Shown here one piece after another: positions 45,978 through 54,659 of a DNA stretch of 64,000 nt. This stretch comes from Lachnospiraceae bacterium (GTDB lineage: Bacteria; Bacillota; Clostridia; Lachnospirales; Lachnospiraceae), in NCBI GenBank assembly GCA_900168235.1, contig FUZG01000002.1, forward strand, positions 310,001 through 374,000. Direction: 5' to 3'. The notes beneath the pieces are model-generated. The model was not told the DNA's origin and did no database searches. It saw only the letters and a program-made list of their open reading frames with translations. The first letter of the stretch is position 1. Every line of letters begins with the position of its first letter. The position numbers and the translations under genes were made by a program.

Positions 45978-47588
45978 ATGGAAAATAAAATTTCAGGAAT
46001 GAGAATTACACTTCAGAAGAGGGTACTGGCATTGATAATGCTTGTCTGTCTGGCGATGATCACATTGACCGGATGCGCGGATATTATGGCGCACATGGAA
46101 GAGTCAGATGCCGAAAGTGACGAAACAGTTTTTTCAACTGAAGTTGAGTCAGAAGAAGCAGAAGAAGCAGAAGAAACAGAAGGATCGGAGAGTCCGGTGG
46201 AAGATGACAAAGAGCCGGAAGTAAAAAATCCCTATTTTTTTCAGAACGGCAATGCTGAATACAAATACGCAGTGAAGCATCTGATTGATATGGACAATCA
46301 AGAGGGACTTTCCGAAGTGCCTGTTAAGGTTGAAAAATGCGAGAGTTATAACGATGGTGATGTATATTCGATCAGGATTCTTTATGACAAATTTGATGGC
46401 AATGCTGTCTATGATCCCGAAACCAGAATGAATGTCGGTACTTTCTATGTCACAAAAGATAAAATATATCTCCTGATGTATAGAGATGATATTCCGTCAG
46501 AGGATGAATTCTTAAAAGATGGAATTGTTGTTTATTCAGAAACTGACTCCAGTGAAATTTTGGAATCAGAGAATGAACAGGTGGAAATCGAGCATGATGG
46601 AGATATCTGTACATGCAGGATGTGGAGCACTGTAGGCGAAAGCGGATTTTATTATACGTATGAGTGGACTAAGGGAAAGGGACTTACGCTTTTTAGATCC
46701 GGTTATGGAGCAGAAGGTGAGCCGATCGAGATAAGCCTTCAAAAAGATGGCTCTGAAAAGATTAAGTTTAGTAGTGAAAAAAATGAATTCGAAGAGGCTG
46801 TTTCGGAAGAAGCAGGTAATGCTTCGCTGTGCAGTATTGTAACTGATCTGGACAAGGACGGAAAAAATGAAGCATTTGTCATTGCCGGTGATGAGAGCAC
46901 CATGGATAGTACGGTTATGACAGACGATGATGATGCTACGTACTGGGCTGTGGACCACGTGTGGTTTGTAGATGAAAATGGAAAAAGTGAAGAGCTCAGT
47001 GATCTGACAAATGGCGGACTGATGCTGTCTATGACGCAGAGCACATTTGAGGTTGAGGATAATTCCTACGTTATACTGAATGGATACAACGGTGTTGACG
47101 GCGTTGGAATGGTTTATACATTAGAGAACGATAAGCTCATAAATGCGGCACCGGATACATGGGCTAAGGGACACAAGAATTATGATGGCGAAGAATTGAT
47201 CTGGAAGATGGAATATTACGGAGAGTATGTAGATGATACAGGAATAATGGGACATATTTATATGCCATATCATTTATGCTATGAAAAGGGCACTTTTAAG
47301 TTGTATGGTTCAAAAGAAGTATCAAAAGACGTTATTGATAAATTTGATGGTATAGGGACGGTTTTCCTGTATGACGCAAAAAAGACCCAGTTCATTCTGC
47401 GAGATAACAATGAGCTCGATATCAATTACATGACCGGAGAAGAAAATGATTACACGGTCAATTCAAAAGTATATAAATTAGACGAAGAATCCGGTATGTG
47501 GGAACTCGAATCCACATTAGATGGATACTTCCTTGTAGATCCCCAAAATCCAGAAGAAACTGACTTCCTGGCGGAGTATCAGGGATGA
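45978..47588 (+). CDS. Lipoprotein of unknown function
   Basis: 536 residues from ATG 45978, chosen for the GGTGAGAG site before it. A lipobox (MITLTGC, cysteine near residue 33) follows a basic and hydrophobic signal. Then come a Glu/Ser-rich linker (about 45-75) and a mostly beta-rich body of which I recognise only a short calcium-loop-like DLDKDGKNEAFVIAG, like FG-GAP/VCBS repeats. No operon partners. I cannot assign a role. Confidence 0.8.
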   Translation: MENKISGMRITLQKRVLALIMLVCLAMITLTGCADIMAHMEESDAESDETVFSTEVESEEAEEAEETEGSESPVEDDKEPEVKNPYFFQNGNAEYKYAVKHLIDMDNQEGLSEVPVKVEKCESYNDGDVYSIRILYDKFDGNAVYDPETRMNVGTFYVTKDKIYLLMYRDDIPSEDEFLKDGIVVYSETDSSEILESENEQVEIEHDGDICTCRMWSTVGESGFYYTYEWTKGKGLTLFRSGYGAEGEPIEISLQKDGSEKIKFSSEKNEFEEAVSEEAGNASLCSIVTDLDKDGKNEAFVIAGDESTMDSTVMTDDDDATYWAVDHVWFVDENGKSEELSDLTNGGLMLSMTQSTFEVEDNSYVILNGYNGVDGVGMVYTLENDKLINAAPDTWAKGHKNYDGEELIWKMEYYGEYVDDTGIMGHIYMPYHLCYEKGTFKLYGSKEVSKDVIDKFDGIGTVFLYDAKKTQFILRDNNELDINYMTGEENDYTVNSKVYKLDEESGMWELESTLDGYFLVDPQNPEETDFLAEYQG

Positions 47589-47589
47589 T

Positions 47590-47633
47590 AAAAAGCCTTA
47601 CAGCCTGCAGAATAGCGGGTTGTAGGGCTTTTG
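47590..47633 (+). terminator. Terminator of the lipoprotein gene
   Basis: AAAAGCC...GGCTTTT with inner TACAgCC/GGtTGTA pairs, directly after the stop codon. Confidence 0.8.
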
Positions 47634-47740
47634 CTAACGTCGGATTGACGCCCCTATTTTGCAAACATATAATGATGTAAGACTCCGAAAAGGGGATTGG
47701 GGTTATAAAATCAAACAATGTAAGGAATGAATTAAAAGTT

Positions 47741-48901
47741 ATGAATAAAGTAGAGATTTCTGAAATCAAGAAGCAGTTTACACCGGATAAATGCACTATC
47801 CAGCATATCTGCACATGCTATGTAGGAGCAGAAAAAGAAAAGAAGTTTACAGCAAAGGATGCATTTTTATCCCTTCCCGAAGAGGAAATGCATAAGTATC
47901 TGGCGTTTTTTAAGAAGGTGCTCACAGGAACCATCGGTAAGAACCTGATGAATCTGGAGTTTCCTATCGCTGAGGAAATGGAAGGCGGAAAGCAGGAGTT
48001 TCTCCTTAAGCTCCGTGACAGTGAACTGGATGATGACGAGCTTGTAGATAAGTTCTATGACAAGATCATCGAGCATTATGATAATCCTGAGAAATATTGC
48101 ATACTTCTTATATACGCAGTTTATGATGTTCCCGGAAAAGGAACTGACAATCTGGAAGAGGATGATGCATCAGAAAATGTTTACCGTTACATGCTCTGCT
48201 GTCTCTGCCCTGTTGAGCTTACAAAGGGCGAGCTCGGCTATGATCCTGAAAAGAACCGTATCGGAGAGCTTCCGCAGGACTGGGTTGTAAAAGCACCGGA
48301 CAAGGGATTCCTCTTCCCGTCATTTGCAGACCGTACAGCAGACATTCATGAGATGCTCTACTACACAAAGAAGCCTGAGGAGATCCAGCCTGATTTTATC
48401 AACTTCGTATTTGGCGCGGACGCACCTCTTACAGCAGGCGACCAGAAGGAAACCTTTAACATGCTGGTAGAGGACGTGCTGGGTGAAAATGCAGATGTGG
48501 AAGTGATGAAGAGCATCCACGACAGCCTGACTGAGATCGTTCAGGAAAATAAAGAGAATCCCGAACCTCTCGCCATCGGCAAGATGGAAGTTAAGAAGAT
48601 TTTTGAAAAGAGCGGAGCTCCTGCAGAAGCAATGGAGAAGTTTGATACAAGCTATGATGACATAGCAGGAGATCAGGCAGAGATCATGGTTTCAAATGTT
48701 CCCGGCATAAAGAAGTTCGATATCTCCACACCGGACATTGATATCCATGTAAAGCCCGATTACGTTGATCTCATCGAAGCCCGCGTAGTTGACGGCAGAC
48801 AGTGCATCGTCATCGCAGTTGATGACCACGTGCAGGTAAACGGCGTTAATGTCAGAACCCTCATTCCTCAGGATGAGAAGCGCGGTGAAGTGGAAGGATG
48901 A
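47741..48901 (+). CDS. DUF4317 family protein
   Basis: 386 residues matching the pattern of DUF4317 proteins as I know them from Lachnospiraceae: start MNKVEISEIKKQF, the KNLMNLEFP block, DWVVKAPDKGFLFPSFADR, and the end RQCIVIAVDDHVQVNGVNVR. No catalytic motif or signal peptide; cytosolic, function unknown. An IS605-type element is inserted a few bases after its stop. Confidence 0.88.
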   Translation: MNKVEISEIKKQFTPDKCTIQHICTCYVGAEKEKKFTAKDAFLSLPEEEMHKYLAFFKKVLTGTIGKNLMNLEFPIAEEMEGGKQEFLLKLRDSELDDDELVDKFYDKIIEHYDNPEKYCILLIYAVYDVPGKGTDNLEEDDASENVYRYMLCCLCPVELTKGELGYDPEKNRIGELPQDWVVKAPDKGFLFPSFADRTADIHEMLYYTKKPEEIQPDFINFVFGADAPLTAGDQKETFNMLVEDVLGENADVEVMKSIHDSLTEIVQENKENPEPLAIGKMEVKKIFEKSGAPAEAMEKFDTSYDDIAGDQAEIMVSNVPGIKKFDISTPDIDIHVKPDYVDLIEARVVDGRQCIVIAVDDHVQVNGVNVRTLIPQDEKRGEVEG

Positions 48902-48904
48902 GGA

Positions 48905-49060
48905 TAAGTCAACTACCACGCACCTAAAGGTATGTGGCTTGCGACTCCCCTGTAGTTCGTTGCAATAACTCCTACATTTTGTCGGTGTAACTTCCGTGAG
49001 GTCGCATCATGGGACGGTTGACACCGCCCCTTACGACAAAGATTTACTCTGCCGTAACTG
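48905..49060 (-). ncRNA. Candidate omega RNA at the right end of the IS605-type element
   Basis: In IS605 elements the TnpB guide RNA covers the end of tnpB and the right end. Here the 140 bp after the tnpB stop are GC-rich and folded, ending in a CCAC/GTGG hairpin with ACCT/AGGT inside (48916-48937). The guide would begin in the flank, which is the 3' end of the DUF4317 gene. Inferred from architecture only. Confidence 0.4.
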
Positions 49061-50183
49061 TATCAGGTACTTGACTATCTTCGAGATAGTTGATTCCCAT
49101 GCGGTACAGATTCATAGCTCCAATGCGGTCATCGTTTGATTTATAACCACAGTTCTTACAGGAAAACAGATGTATCTTCTTGTTGCGGTTAGACTTTTCA
49201 ATGTGTCCACATACAGGACAGCACTGACTCGTATAACGAGGGTCAACCTTAATAACAGTAGACTGATTCTGTTTAGCTTTGTAGATAAGTTTCTGTTCAA
49301 GGTCATAGAAAGACCACGATACGGAAACGTAGCGGTCTTTGGTTCTGACACGTTCTGTAGCATTACGAACGCCTGACAAATCTTCAAGAACAAAGAGCGT
49401 ATGTTTCGGGTTGGATTCAACGAGTGCCTTTGATACCTGGTGGTTAACATCCTGCATCCAACGGTTTTCTCGCTGACCGATAGCTTTTAATCTACGTCTT
49501 GAAGATGGTGTCTGACACATTTGGAGTTCTTTACGAAGCTTAGAATAGTGAGCACGTTTCTGCTTGATGGCTTTACCGCTTACAAATCCAGACTTGTGCT
49601 TACTGTTATAAGTGGCAACAACAAAGTTAATACCTCTATCAATGCCTACAACATTGCAGATATCAGAGATATTACTTTCCTCGATATCATAAGAAACAGG
49701 GATATGCAAAAAATATTTACCATGCTTGTTTACGAGCTTAGCTGTGCCGAATTTATAGATTGTATGGTCAAAATATTTAGACATGCCCTCGGCGAAATAA
49801 GGTAACTTGACACGACCGTTCAACGTATTTACTGAAAAACAGTTTTGCGTAAGAGAATAATCCCTGTTCCAAACAAGGTCATACTGAGGCTTCTTGAAAG
49901 ATGGTTGAATCCACTCTTTCTGATTTTCGAGAATGGTCTTATATCTTGCAATGACAGTCTTAAATACAGACTGAGTCATTTGAGATTTAAGACCAAACTT
50001 TTCTCGTAATGTAGAATACAGTGCCTTGTTAAGAGAAAACTGTTTTAAATCGTGTGTATGGAACACATAGTCAGATACATAATTACAGGCATCAGAATAA
50101 ACAGACATGGTTTCGTCAAGTAAAACCTTGCTGTCTGCATTAACGGATATCTGTATTTTAGCCGTAACTGTCATCTGTTCCAT
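49044..50183 (-). CDS. tnpB: RNA-guided nuclease TnpB of the IS605-type element
   Basis: 379 residues from ATG 50183, which has GAGGTATATTT before it; a longer in-frame start at 50243 is less likely. The RuvC-type residues are all present: Asp in VVGIDRGINFVVATY, Glu in LFVLEDLSGVRNA, and Asp in KSNDDRIGAMNL. The zinc ribbon is CCPVCGHIEKS...FSCKNCG. TnpB proteins cut DNA guided by an RNA made from the element's right end and help keep the insertion in place. Full length and apparently active. Confidence 0.93.
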   Translation of the reverse strand: MEQMTVTAKIQISVNADSKVLLDETMSVYSDACNYVSDYVFHTHDLKQFSLNKALYSTLREKFGLKSQMTQSVFKTVIARYKTILENQKEWIQPSFKKPQYDLVWNRDYSLTQNCFSVNTLNGRVKLPYFAEGMSKYFDHTIYKFGTAKLVNKHGKYFLHIPVSYDIEESNISDICNVVGIDRGINFVVATYNSKHKSGFVSGKAIKQKRAHYSKLRKELQMCQTPSSRRRLKAIGQRENRWMQDVNHQVSKALVESNPKHTLFVLEDLSGVRNATERVRTKDRYVSVSWSFYDLEQKLIYKAKQNQSTVIKVDPRYTSQCCPVCGHIEKSNRNKKIHLFSCKNCGYKSNDDRIGAMNLYRMGINYLEDSQVPDTVTAE

Positions 50184-50261
50184 AAATATACCTCGTAGCA
50201 TTTTCACTAGATATAAGTTATAATATTTGTTAGTGAAAGTCAATTATTTGCAGGAGATTTC

Positions 50262-50405
50262 ATCACGGAAAACAAAGTTAAAGATATAATAATCCAAGCT
50301 TTAAAAGATGCTGGTTACGACATCGAAGTTGATAACGGAATACTTATTGTGGATGATTACGATACCAATAATGGTGTTTCCGTAAAAGTCGAGACTTTGC
50401 CGTAA
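50262..50405 (+). CDS. Possible small protein between tnpB and tnpA (no standard start codon)
   Basis: An open frame of 47 codons (TENKVKDIIIQALKDAGYDIEV, then DNGILIVDDYDT) ends 9 bases before the tnpA ATG. It reads like a real protein, with amphipathic helix then strands, but no ATG, GTG or TTG is in frame; CAGGAGA lies just before ATC 50262. tnpA itself has no ribosome site, so translation of this frame could couple to it. Uncertain. Confidence 0.35.
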   Translation: MTENKVKDIIIQALKDAGYDIEVDNGILIVDDYDTNNGVSVKVETLP

Positions 50406-50414
50406 TAATTACCT

Positions 50415-50819
50415 ATGGAAAACAGATATAACCGTCATAACAGGCGTAAATATAGTCTAAAAGTACATATAGTTTTAGTCACAAAGTACCGTAAGCAACT
50501 GCTCAGAAATTTTATCGCTGACGATGTAAAGCAAAAGATATACGATATCTGCAATTCTAAAGGTTACGGTATTATAGCTATGGAAACTGATAAAGACCAT
50601 ATACATTTTCTTATCAGCTATGATACAACGGACAGAGTTTGCGACATTGTAAAACTAATCAAACAGCAGACCACCTACTATCTGTGGCAAAAATATCCAA
50701 ACTTCCTGTCTAAACAGTATTGGAAGAAGAAAATCTTTTGGTCTGACGGATACTTCGCTTGTAGTATAGGCGAAGTATCATCAGCCACTATACAAAAGTA
50801 TATCGAGTGCCAAGGTTAA
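50415..50819 (+). CDS. tnpA: Y1 HUH transposase TnpA of the IS605-type element
   Basis: 134 residues. KVHIVLVTKYRKQLL starts the family fold, DKDHIHFLISYD carries the HUH metal motif (HIH), and the catalytic tyrosine is in TIQKYIECQG. It cuts and joins single-stranded DNA at the element ends as a dimer. Size is normal. No Shine-Dalgarno is visible ahead of its ATG. Confidence 0.93.
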   Translation: MENRYNRHNRRKYSLKVHIVLVTKYRKQLLRNFIADDVKQKIYDICNSKGYGIIAMETDKDHIHFLISYDTTDRVCDIVKLIKQQTTYYLWQKYPNFLSKQYWKKKIFWSDGYFACSIGEVSSATIQKYIECQG

Positions 50820-50897
50820 TGGCTACGAATTTACAAGGCTCCTCCCACCGCCCAAGGGCAGTGGGTTTCCGCCTATGAAACCGAAAGGGTTTTATTT

Positions 50898-51491
50898 ATG
50901 AAACTTAAATTAATGTCTATTCCTGTCGTTCTCTATCCGTATGTGTTCATTCCGGTGTTTATCGCGGCTCTTTTTGTGGGTAAATACACCATAGAGTTTA
51001 TGGAGTTTGCTAATGTTGAAACTCTTTTGGCAGAAAAGATAGGTGTCGGCGCGATAGTTGTTAGCATAATAGTCTACAACATACTGACATTTATCTGGGC
51101 AATAGCGCTCACCGCATGCATGATATCAGGGAAGTTTACTCTCGATGACATCGCAAAAGCAAACATGATGGTAAAGTTTTTGCACATCCCGGCGTATTTA
51201 TTTAACTTCGCGCTGGGACTTATCGGATCGATCCTGGGAGTATTTGGCATAGGATTCATTCTGTGGGCAGTTCTCGCCGACATGATAACGATAGCATTGT
51301 CAGGTATCGTGTCCTTCGGATTTGCAGTAAGGGCAATAAAGGAAAAAGAATTGCCCACGGTCGAGGGCATCATCCTCGCCATCGGAAGCTTTATCTACTG
51401 CGTCGATATCGTCCTGGCAGTCACCTACAAAAACAAAATCCTTCAGCGTTCCAACCCCATGAATAAACAGCCTGCAGTTGGGCATATGTAA
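50898..51491 (+). CDS. Multi-pass membrane protein of unknown function
   Basis: 197 residues with about five hydrophobic helices (VVLYPYVFIPVFIAALF, GAIVVSIIVYNILTFIW and others), and a short polar C-terminus. The ribosome site is weak (GAAAGGG), possibly because the IS605 element inserted directly upstream and replaced the original leader. I do not recognise the family with confidence. Confidence 0.7.
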   Translation: MKLKLMSIPVVLYPYVFIPVFIAALFVGKYTIEFMEFANVETLLAEKIGVGAIVVSIIVYNILTFIWAIALTACMISGKFTLDDIAKANMMVKFLHIPAYLFNFALGLIGSILGVFGIGFILWAVLADMITIALSGIVSFGFAVRAIKEKELPTVEGIILAIGSFIYCVDIVLAVTYKNKILQRSNPMNKQPAVGHM

Positions 51492-51588
51492 TTGCTTATC
51501 ACTGTGCTCATAGGGACTTTTTGTGGGTTAATCGTGGTGAATAGCGTTTTATCGTGATAATATATGTTGTTGGAGAGAATTAAAAAAA

Positions 51589-51693
51589 TTGAGAAAACCA
51601 GGAAAGTACATATTTTTTGATGATGAATCAAAGATAATGTATGCTCTTGGAAATTTGGAGGTTATTGATTATGAAATCTGCAGCAACTATTAG
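51589..51693 (+). CDS. Possible 34-residue small protein or leader peptide
   Basis: TTG start at 51589 after GGAGAG (51572-51577); reads KPGKYIFFDDESKIMYALG and ends by overlapping the first codons of the next gene in another frame. Could be a translated leader coupling into that gene, or chance. Confidence 0.25.
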   Translation: MRKPGKYIFFDDESKIMYALGNLEVIDYEICSNY

Positions 51694-52048
51694 AACATGT
51701 TCCACAATAATGATGATTATAACAATTTGTGTATCATTATTATTTGGTCTAGCTTTATTGGAAGAAACGCCAGCAGGCATTGTAGTTATGGTGGTTGGCA
51801 TTTTTTCTGGAATAATGATGAATGCACTATTTAAAGGATTTGCAGACATTATCGACAACACTTATGCTGTTGCGCTTAAGGCAAGTGGAGTAGAAGTAGC
51901 AAAAACGGTTGAAAATGCCACAGGTGATACTTCATTTCAGGAAGCATCAAAAGTAAATAATGATAAAAAAGAATATGCAAATGACCTGCTTTCAAAAGGG
52001 TTAATTAACGAAGAAGAATATGCGAAAATGACAGGGGGCGCAGAATGA
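51671..52048 (+). CDS. Small membrane protein with SHOCT-like tail (first of a pair)
   Basis: 125 residues from ATG 51671 (TTGGAGG 9 bases before); two hydrophobic helices at about 9-30 and 37-58. The last 35 residues, KKEYANDLLSKGLINEEEYAKM, match the SHOCT pattern (short C-terminal oligomerisation helix pair). Its stop overlaps the next start by 4 bases, so the two are translationally coupled and may form a complex. Confidence 0.65.
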   Translation: MKSAATIRTCSTIMMIITICVSLLFGLALLEETPAGIVVMVVGIFSGIMMNALFKGFADIIDNTYAVALKASGVEVAKTVENATGDTSFQEASKVNNDKKEYANDLLSKGLINEEEYAKMTGGAE

Positions 52049-52683
52049 ACGATAAAACCTGTAAATGGGTATGCGCAGGGCTGTGCCTTTTAAGCATCAT
52101 ATTTGGTGTTATTAACATATATAAGGAAATTACATTTCTGATAGATTTTATTACGTTTCAGCTTGGAATACGTAGTTTTGTCATTGGTAGTATTATTTGT
52201 ACATTATTTTTGATCTTATCCATCTTTTTATTGATTATTGTTTTTAGAGGAAGTTATCAAAGAACCAGGTTAGTATACGGTGGACTGGCAGCTGTGGGTG
52301 CATTATTTTTTGTTACTGAAGCTTGGGATATTATGGAAGGCAGCTATTTCTTAGATTCTTTGGCGCGCGTCTTTTCAGGTTTATTGATTGCCTCTATCGC
52401 TATTTGTTTAATTGTATCATTAAAAAAATGGCAAAAATTGTGGCTAGCCGTTATAATAGCGCAGCTAATGGTTTTATCAATGTTTGTTGGGGTTTCAAGA
52501 GCAACACTTCAGTGTCTGTCTATTCTGATAGCAGGATTGATCATCAACGTGAGATTATCTAAAACTGCCAAGTATGATAACGCTACCAGTGCATTTGAAA
52601 GCTTAAAGATGCAGTATGAAGCCGGAAAAATATCTGAAGAGGAATACGCACAAAAGAAGGCAGAATTGATTTCTCAGATTTAA
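52045..52683 (+). CDS. Membrane protein with SHOCT-like tail (second of a pair)
   Basis: 212 residues with about six hydrophobic segments (residues 8-180) and a SHOCT-like end, SLKMQYEAGKISEEEYAQKK. It overlaps the previous gene by ATGA. Both products finish with the same type of motif, which suggests a shared oligomerisation surface. AT-rich codon use compared with flanking genes hints at later acquisition. Function unknown. Confidence 0.65.
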   Translation: MNDKTCKWVCAGLCLLSIIFGVINIYKEITFLIDFITFQLGIRSFVIGSIICTLFLILSIFLLIIVFRGSYQRTRLVYGGLAAVGALFFVTEAWDIMEGSYFLDSLARVFSGLLIASIAICLIVSLKKWQKLWLAVIIAQLMVLSMFVGVSRATLQCLSILIAGLIINVRLSKTAKYDNATSAFESLKMQYEAGKISEEEYAQKKAELISQI

Positions 52684-52823
52684 GGCGAGAGTCAAAATCC
52701 GTTACGCAGACGAATTAACGTTATGTCATCATTCAAATTGGAAAACTACATTTTTTTTACTAGTGCAGTATGATAAAATCTTATGTAAATGTATAAGGGC
52801 GTTTACATAGGAGCGAGAATACT

Positions 52824-54260
52824 TTGAGAAATTCAGATAAACATAGAAAAATAGTGCGACGCCGTATAATTGCCACGGTGTCGTTTCTTTTTGTGATCAC
52901 ATTGGCATTGGGTGTAGTGATATTCGGAGCAGTGCAGGGATATAAACATTTCTTCCCGAATGGATTTCAGCTGGTTCCGGAGATCGAAACTGCATCTGCA
53001 GGAGAAAGCTCGGCCGAAGAGGAAGAAAAGGAATCGGAAGAGACAGGAGAAACAGAAGCAGACGAGGAACCTGCAAGATCTTCGGAAGACATGGCATCGG
53101 AATATGAATCTGTGATGAATGAAGAAGTAAATACATCAAGGGTTGTAGATATAGAAAACTTGCTGGCAAGTATGACTCTTGAGCAAAAAGTTGCACAGCT
53201 CTTTTTCGTGACACCCGAGGCTGTAACAGGCTTCGGACAGGTAACAGAAGCCGGCAGCGTGACTCAGACAGCACTCGGCGAGAGAACACCGGGCGGAATC
53301 ATTTATTTTGATAAAAATCTACTGAATAAAGATCAGACAAAAGCACTTCTTAACGGCACCCAGAAATATGCCATGGAAGCAGGCGGCATACCGATCCTTC
53401 TCGGAGTTGATGAAGAAGGCGGCTCTATATCAAGAATAGCTAAGAATAAAGACTTCGGAATCGAGAATACCGATTCAATGGAAAAAATCGGTAAGAGCGG
53501 TGACACCGACAATGCGCGTAAGGCAGGTGAGCATATCGGAGAATATCTGTCAGACCTTGGATTTAATGTAGACTTTGCACCTGTTGCAGATGTACAGATG
53601 GAAGACGGAAGTTCTGCGATCGGTGACAGATCTTTTGGTTCAGATGCGAGTCTTGTATCATCAATGTCTGTTTCTTTATCAGATGGTCTTAAAAAGAACG
53701 GCATCATCCCGTGTATGAAGCACTTCCCGGGATTTGGCAGAGCAGACGAAAATACGGACTTTGCGTATGTAAAGCTCGGAACAGAGTTATCTTCTCTTGA
53801 GTCAAAGGATCTGATCCCATATGCTGACGCGATCAACAATGGAGCAGATATGATAATGGCAGGTAACATGTCCTTCCCTGCAATTTCAGGAGACGACAGA
53901 CCTGCATGTATGTCATCCACTATCATTACTGACGTACTACGAAAGAAAATGGGTTATAACGGCGTGGTCATTACTGATGCACTCAATGCCGAGGCTGTCG
54001 TGTCAAAGTATTCATCAGGTGAAGCAGCAGTCGCAGTTATAAAAGCCGGCGGAGATATGCTCCTCATGCCGAAGGACTATAACGAGGCTTATCAGGCAGT
54101 TATGGACGCAGTATCAGACGGAACCATTACGGAAGACCGTATCGATGAATCCGTACGGCGTATCCTCACAGTTAAGCTCGAAACGGCAGCGGCCAAAGAC
54201 ATGGGTGAGATTCCGCCTGCTCAGGTCGGCGAAAATGTCTCTGAGGATGCGGAGGAGTGA
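52824..54260 (+). CDS. NagZ-like glycoside hydrolase family 3 protein with altered catalytic loop
   Basis: 478 residues starting at TTG, after TAGGAG. One N-terminal membrane helix (residues 14-36), a Glu/Ser-rich linker (50-100), then a GH3 barrel: SMTLEQKVAQLFFV, LLGVDEEGGSISRI, CMKHFPGFGRADENTDF, and the nucleophile loop GVVITDALNAEAV. NagZ enzymes use an Asp-His dyad in the loop after KHFPG (DSH); here that loop reads ENTDF with no His. It probably acts at the cell surface on peptidoglycan-type GlcNAc linkages, but with changed or lost activity. ATGTAAA/TTTACAT flank the leader just upstream. Confidence 0.82.
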   Translation: MRNSDKHRKIVRRRIIATVSFLFVITLALGVVIFGAVQGYKHFFPNGFQLVPEIETASAGESSAEEEEKESEETGETEADEEPARSSEDMASEYESVMNEEVNTSRVVDIENLLASMTLEQKVAQLFFVTPEAVTGFGQVTEAGSVTQTALGERTPGGIIYFDKNLLNKDQTKALLNGTQKYAMEAGGIPILLGVDEEGGSISRIAKNKDFGIENTDSMEKIGKSGDTDNARKAGEHIGEYLSDLGFNVDFAPVADVQMEDGSSAIGDRSFGSDASLVSSMSVSLSDGLKKNGIIPCMKHFPGFGRADENTDFAYVKLGTELSSLESKDLIPYADAINNGADMIMAGNMSFPAISGDDRPACMSSTIITDVLRKKMGYNGVVITDALNAEAVVSKYSSGEAAVAVIKAGGDMLLMPKDYNEAYQAVMDAVSDGTITEDRIDESVRRILTVKLETAAAKDMGEIPPAQVGENVSEDAEE

Positions 54261-54282
54261 TGCTAGTTTATTGGCTGTGTTC

Positions 54283-54476
54283 GTGCTGTACAGATAAGTA
54301 GTTCCTGAGACGCTCGGACATCTCTAAGTTCATACGTTGTCCTCATAAACTCGATAATTTCTGCGAAACTCGACGCTAAAGCGTCTCAAACAGCTCGCAG
54401 AAATTATCTAATCGGACAACGCATTCTTTAAGAGATGCCGGCTGATTGTCTCTGGAACTATTTATCTGTACGGCAC
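54283..54476. repeat. 194-bp imperfect palindrome
   Basis: Outer arms GTGCTGTACAGATAAGTAG and the complement of the right end (GTGCCGTACAGATAAATAG) match at 26 of 29 positions, and two of the three differences still form G-U pairs in RNA. Next are CATCTCT/AGAGATG, GTTGTCC/GGACAAC, then GATAATTTCTGCGA (54352) with TCGCAGAAATTATC (54395), and at the centre GACGCT-aa-AGCGTC. No gene is supported. The rest of the gap to ispF (54477-54659) shows nothing else clear. Confidence 0.75.
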
Positions 54477-54659
54477 TTATTCTGTGGCAAATAACACTGA
54501 GTATCACTTTATACAAAGCATTAAATCGTATATAATAGGCTAAGTGTTTGAAATGGCAAAGTTGAACGCACAGATTGTATAGTGAAATTACTTTTTGACT
54601 AATACTTGGTGATTAGTACGTAACTATATCATAAATGATTAACGGAACAGGACAAATAA

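Larger units (their letters stand above)
48905..50878. mobile_element. IS200/IS605-family insertion sequence (divergent tnpA and tnpB)
   Basis: A tnpA/tnpB pair in divergent orientation, flanked by subterminal hairpins at 48916-48937 and 50844-50865 (CCCAC-c-GCCC/GGGC-a-GTGGG). There are no inverted repeats or target duplications, as expected for this single-strand transposition family. Both proteins look intact. Ends are approximate within about 10 bases. Confidence 0.85.
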
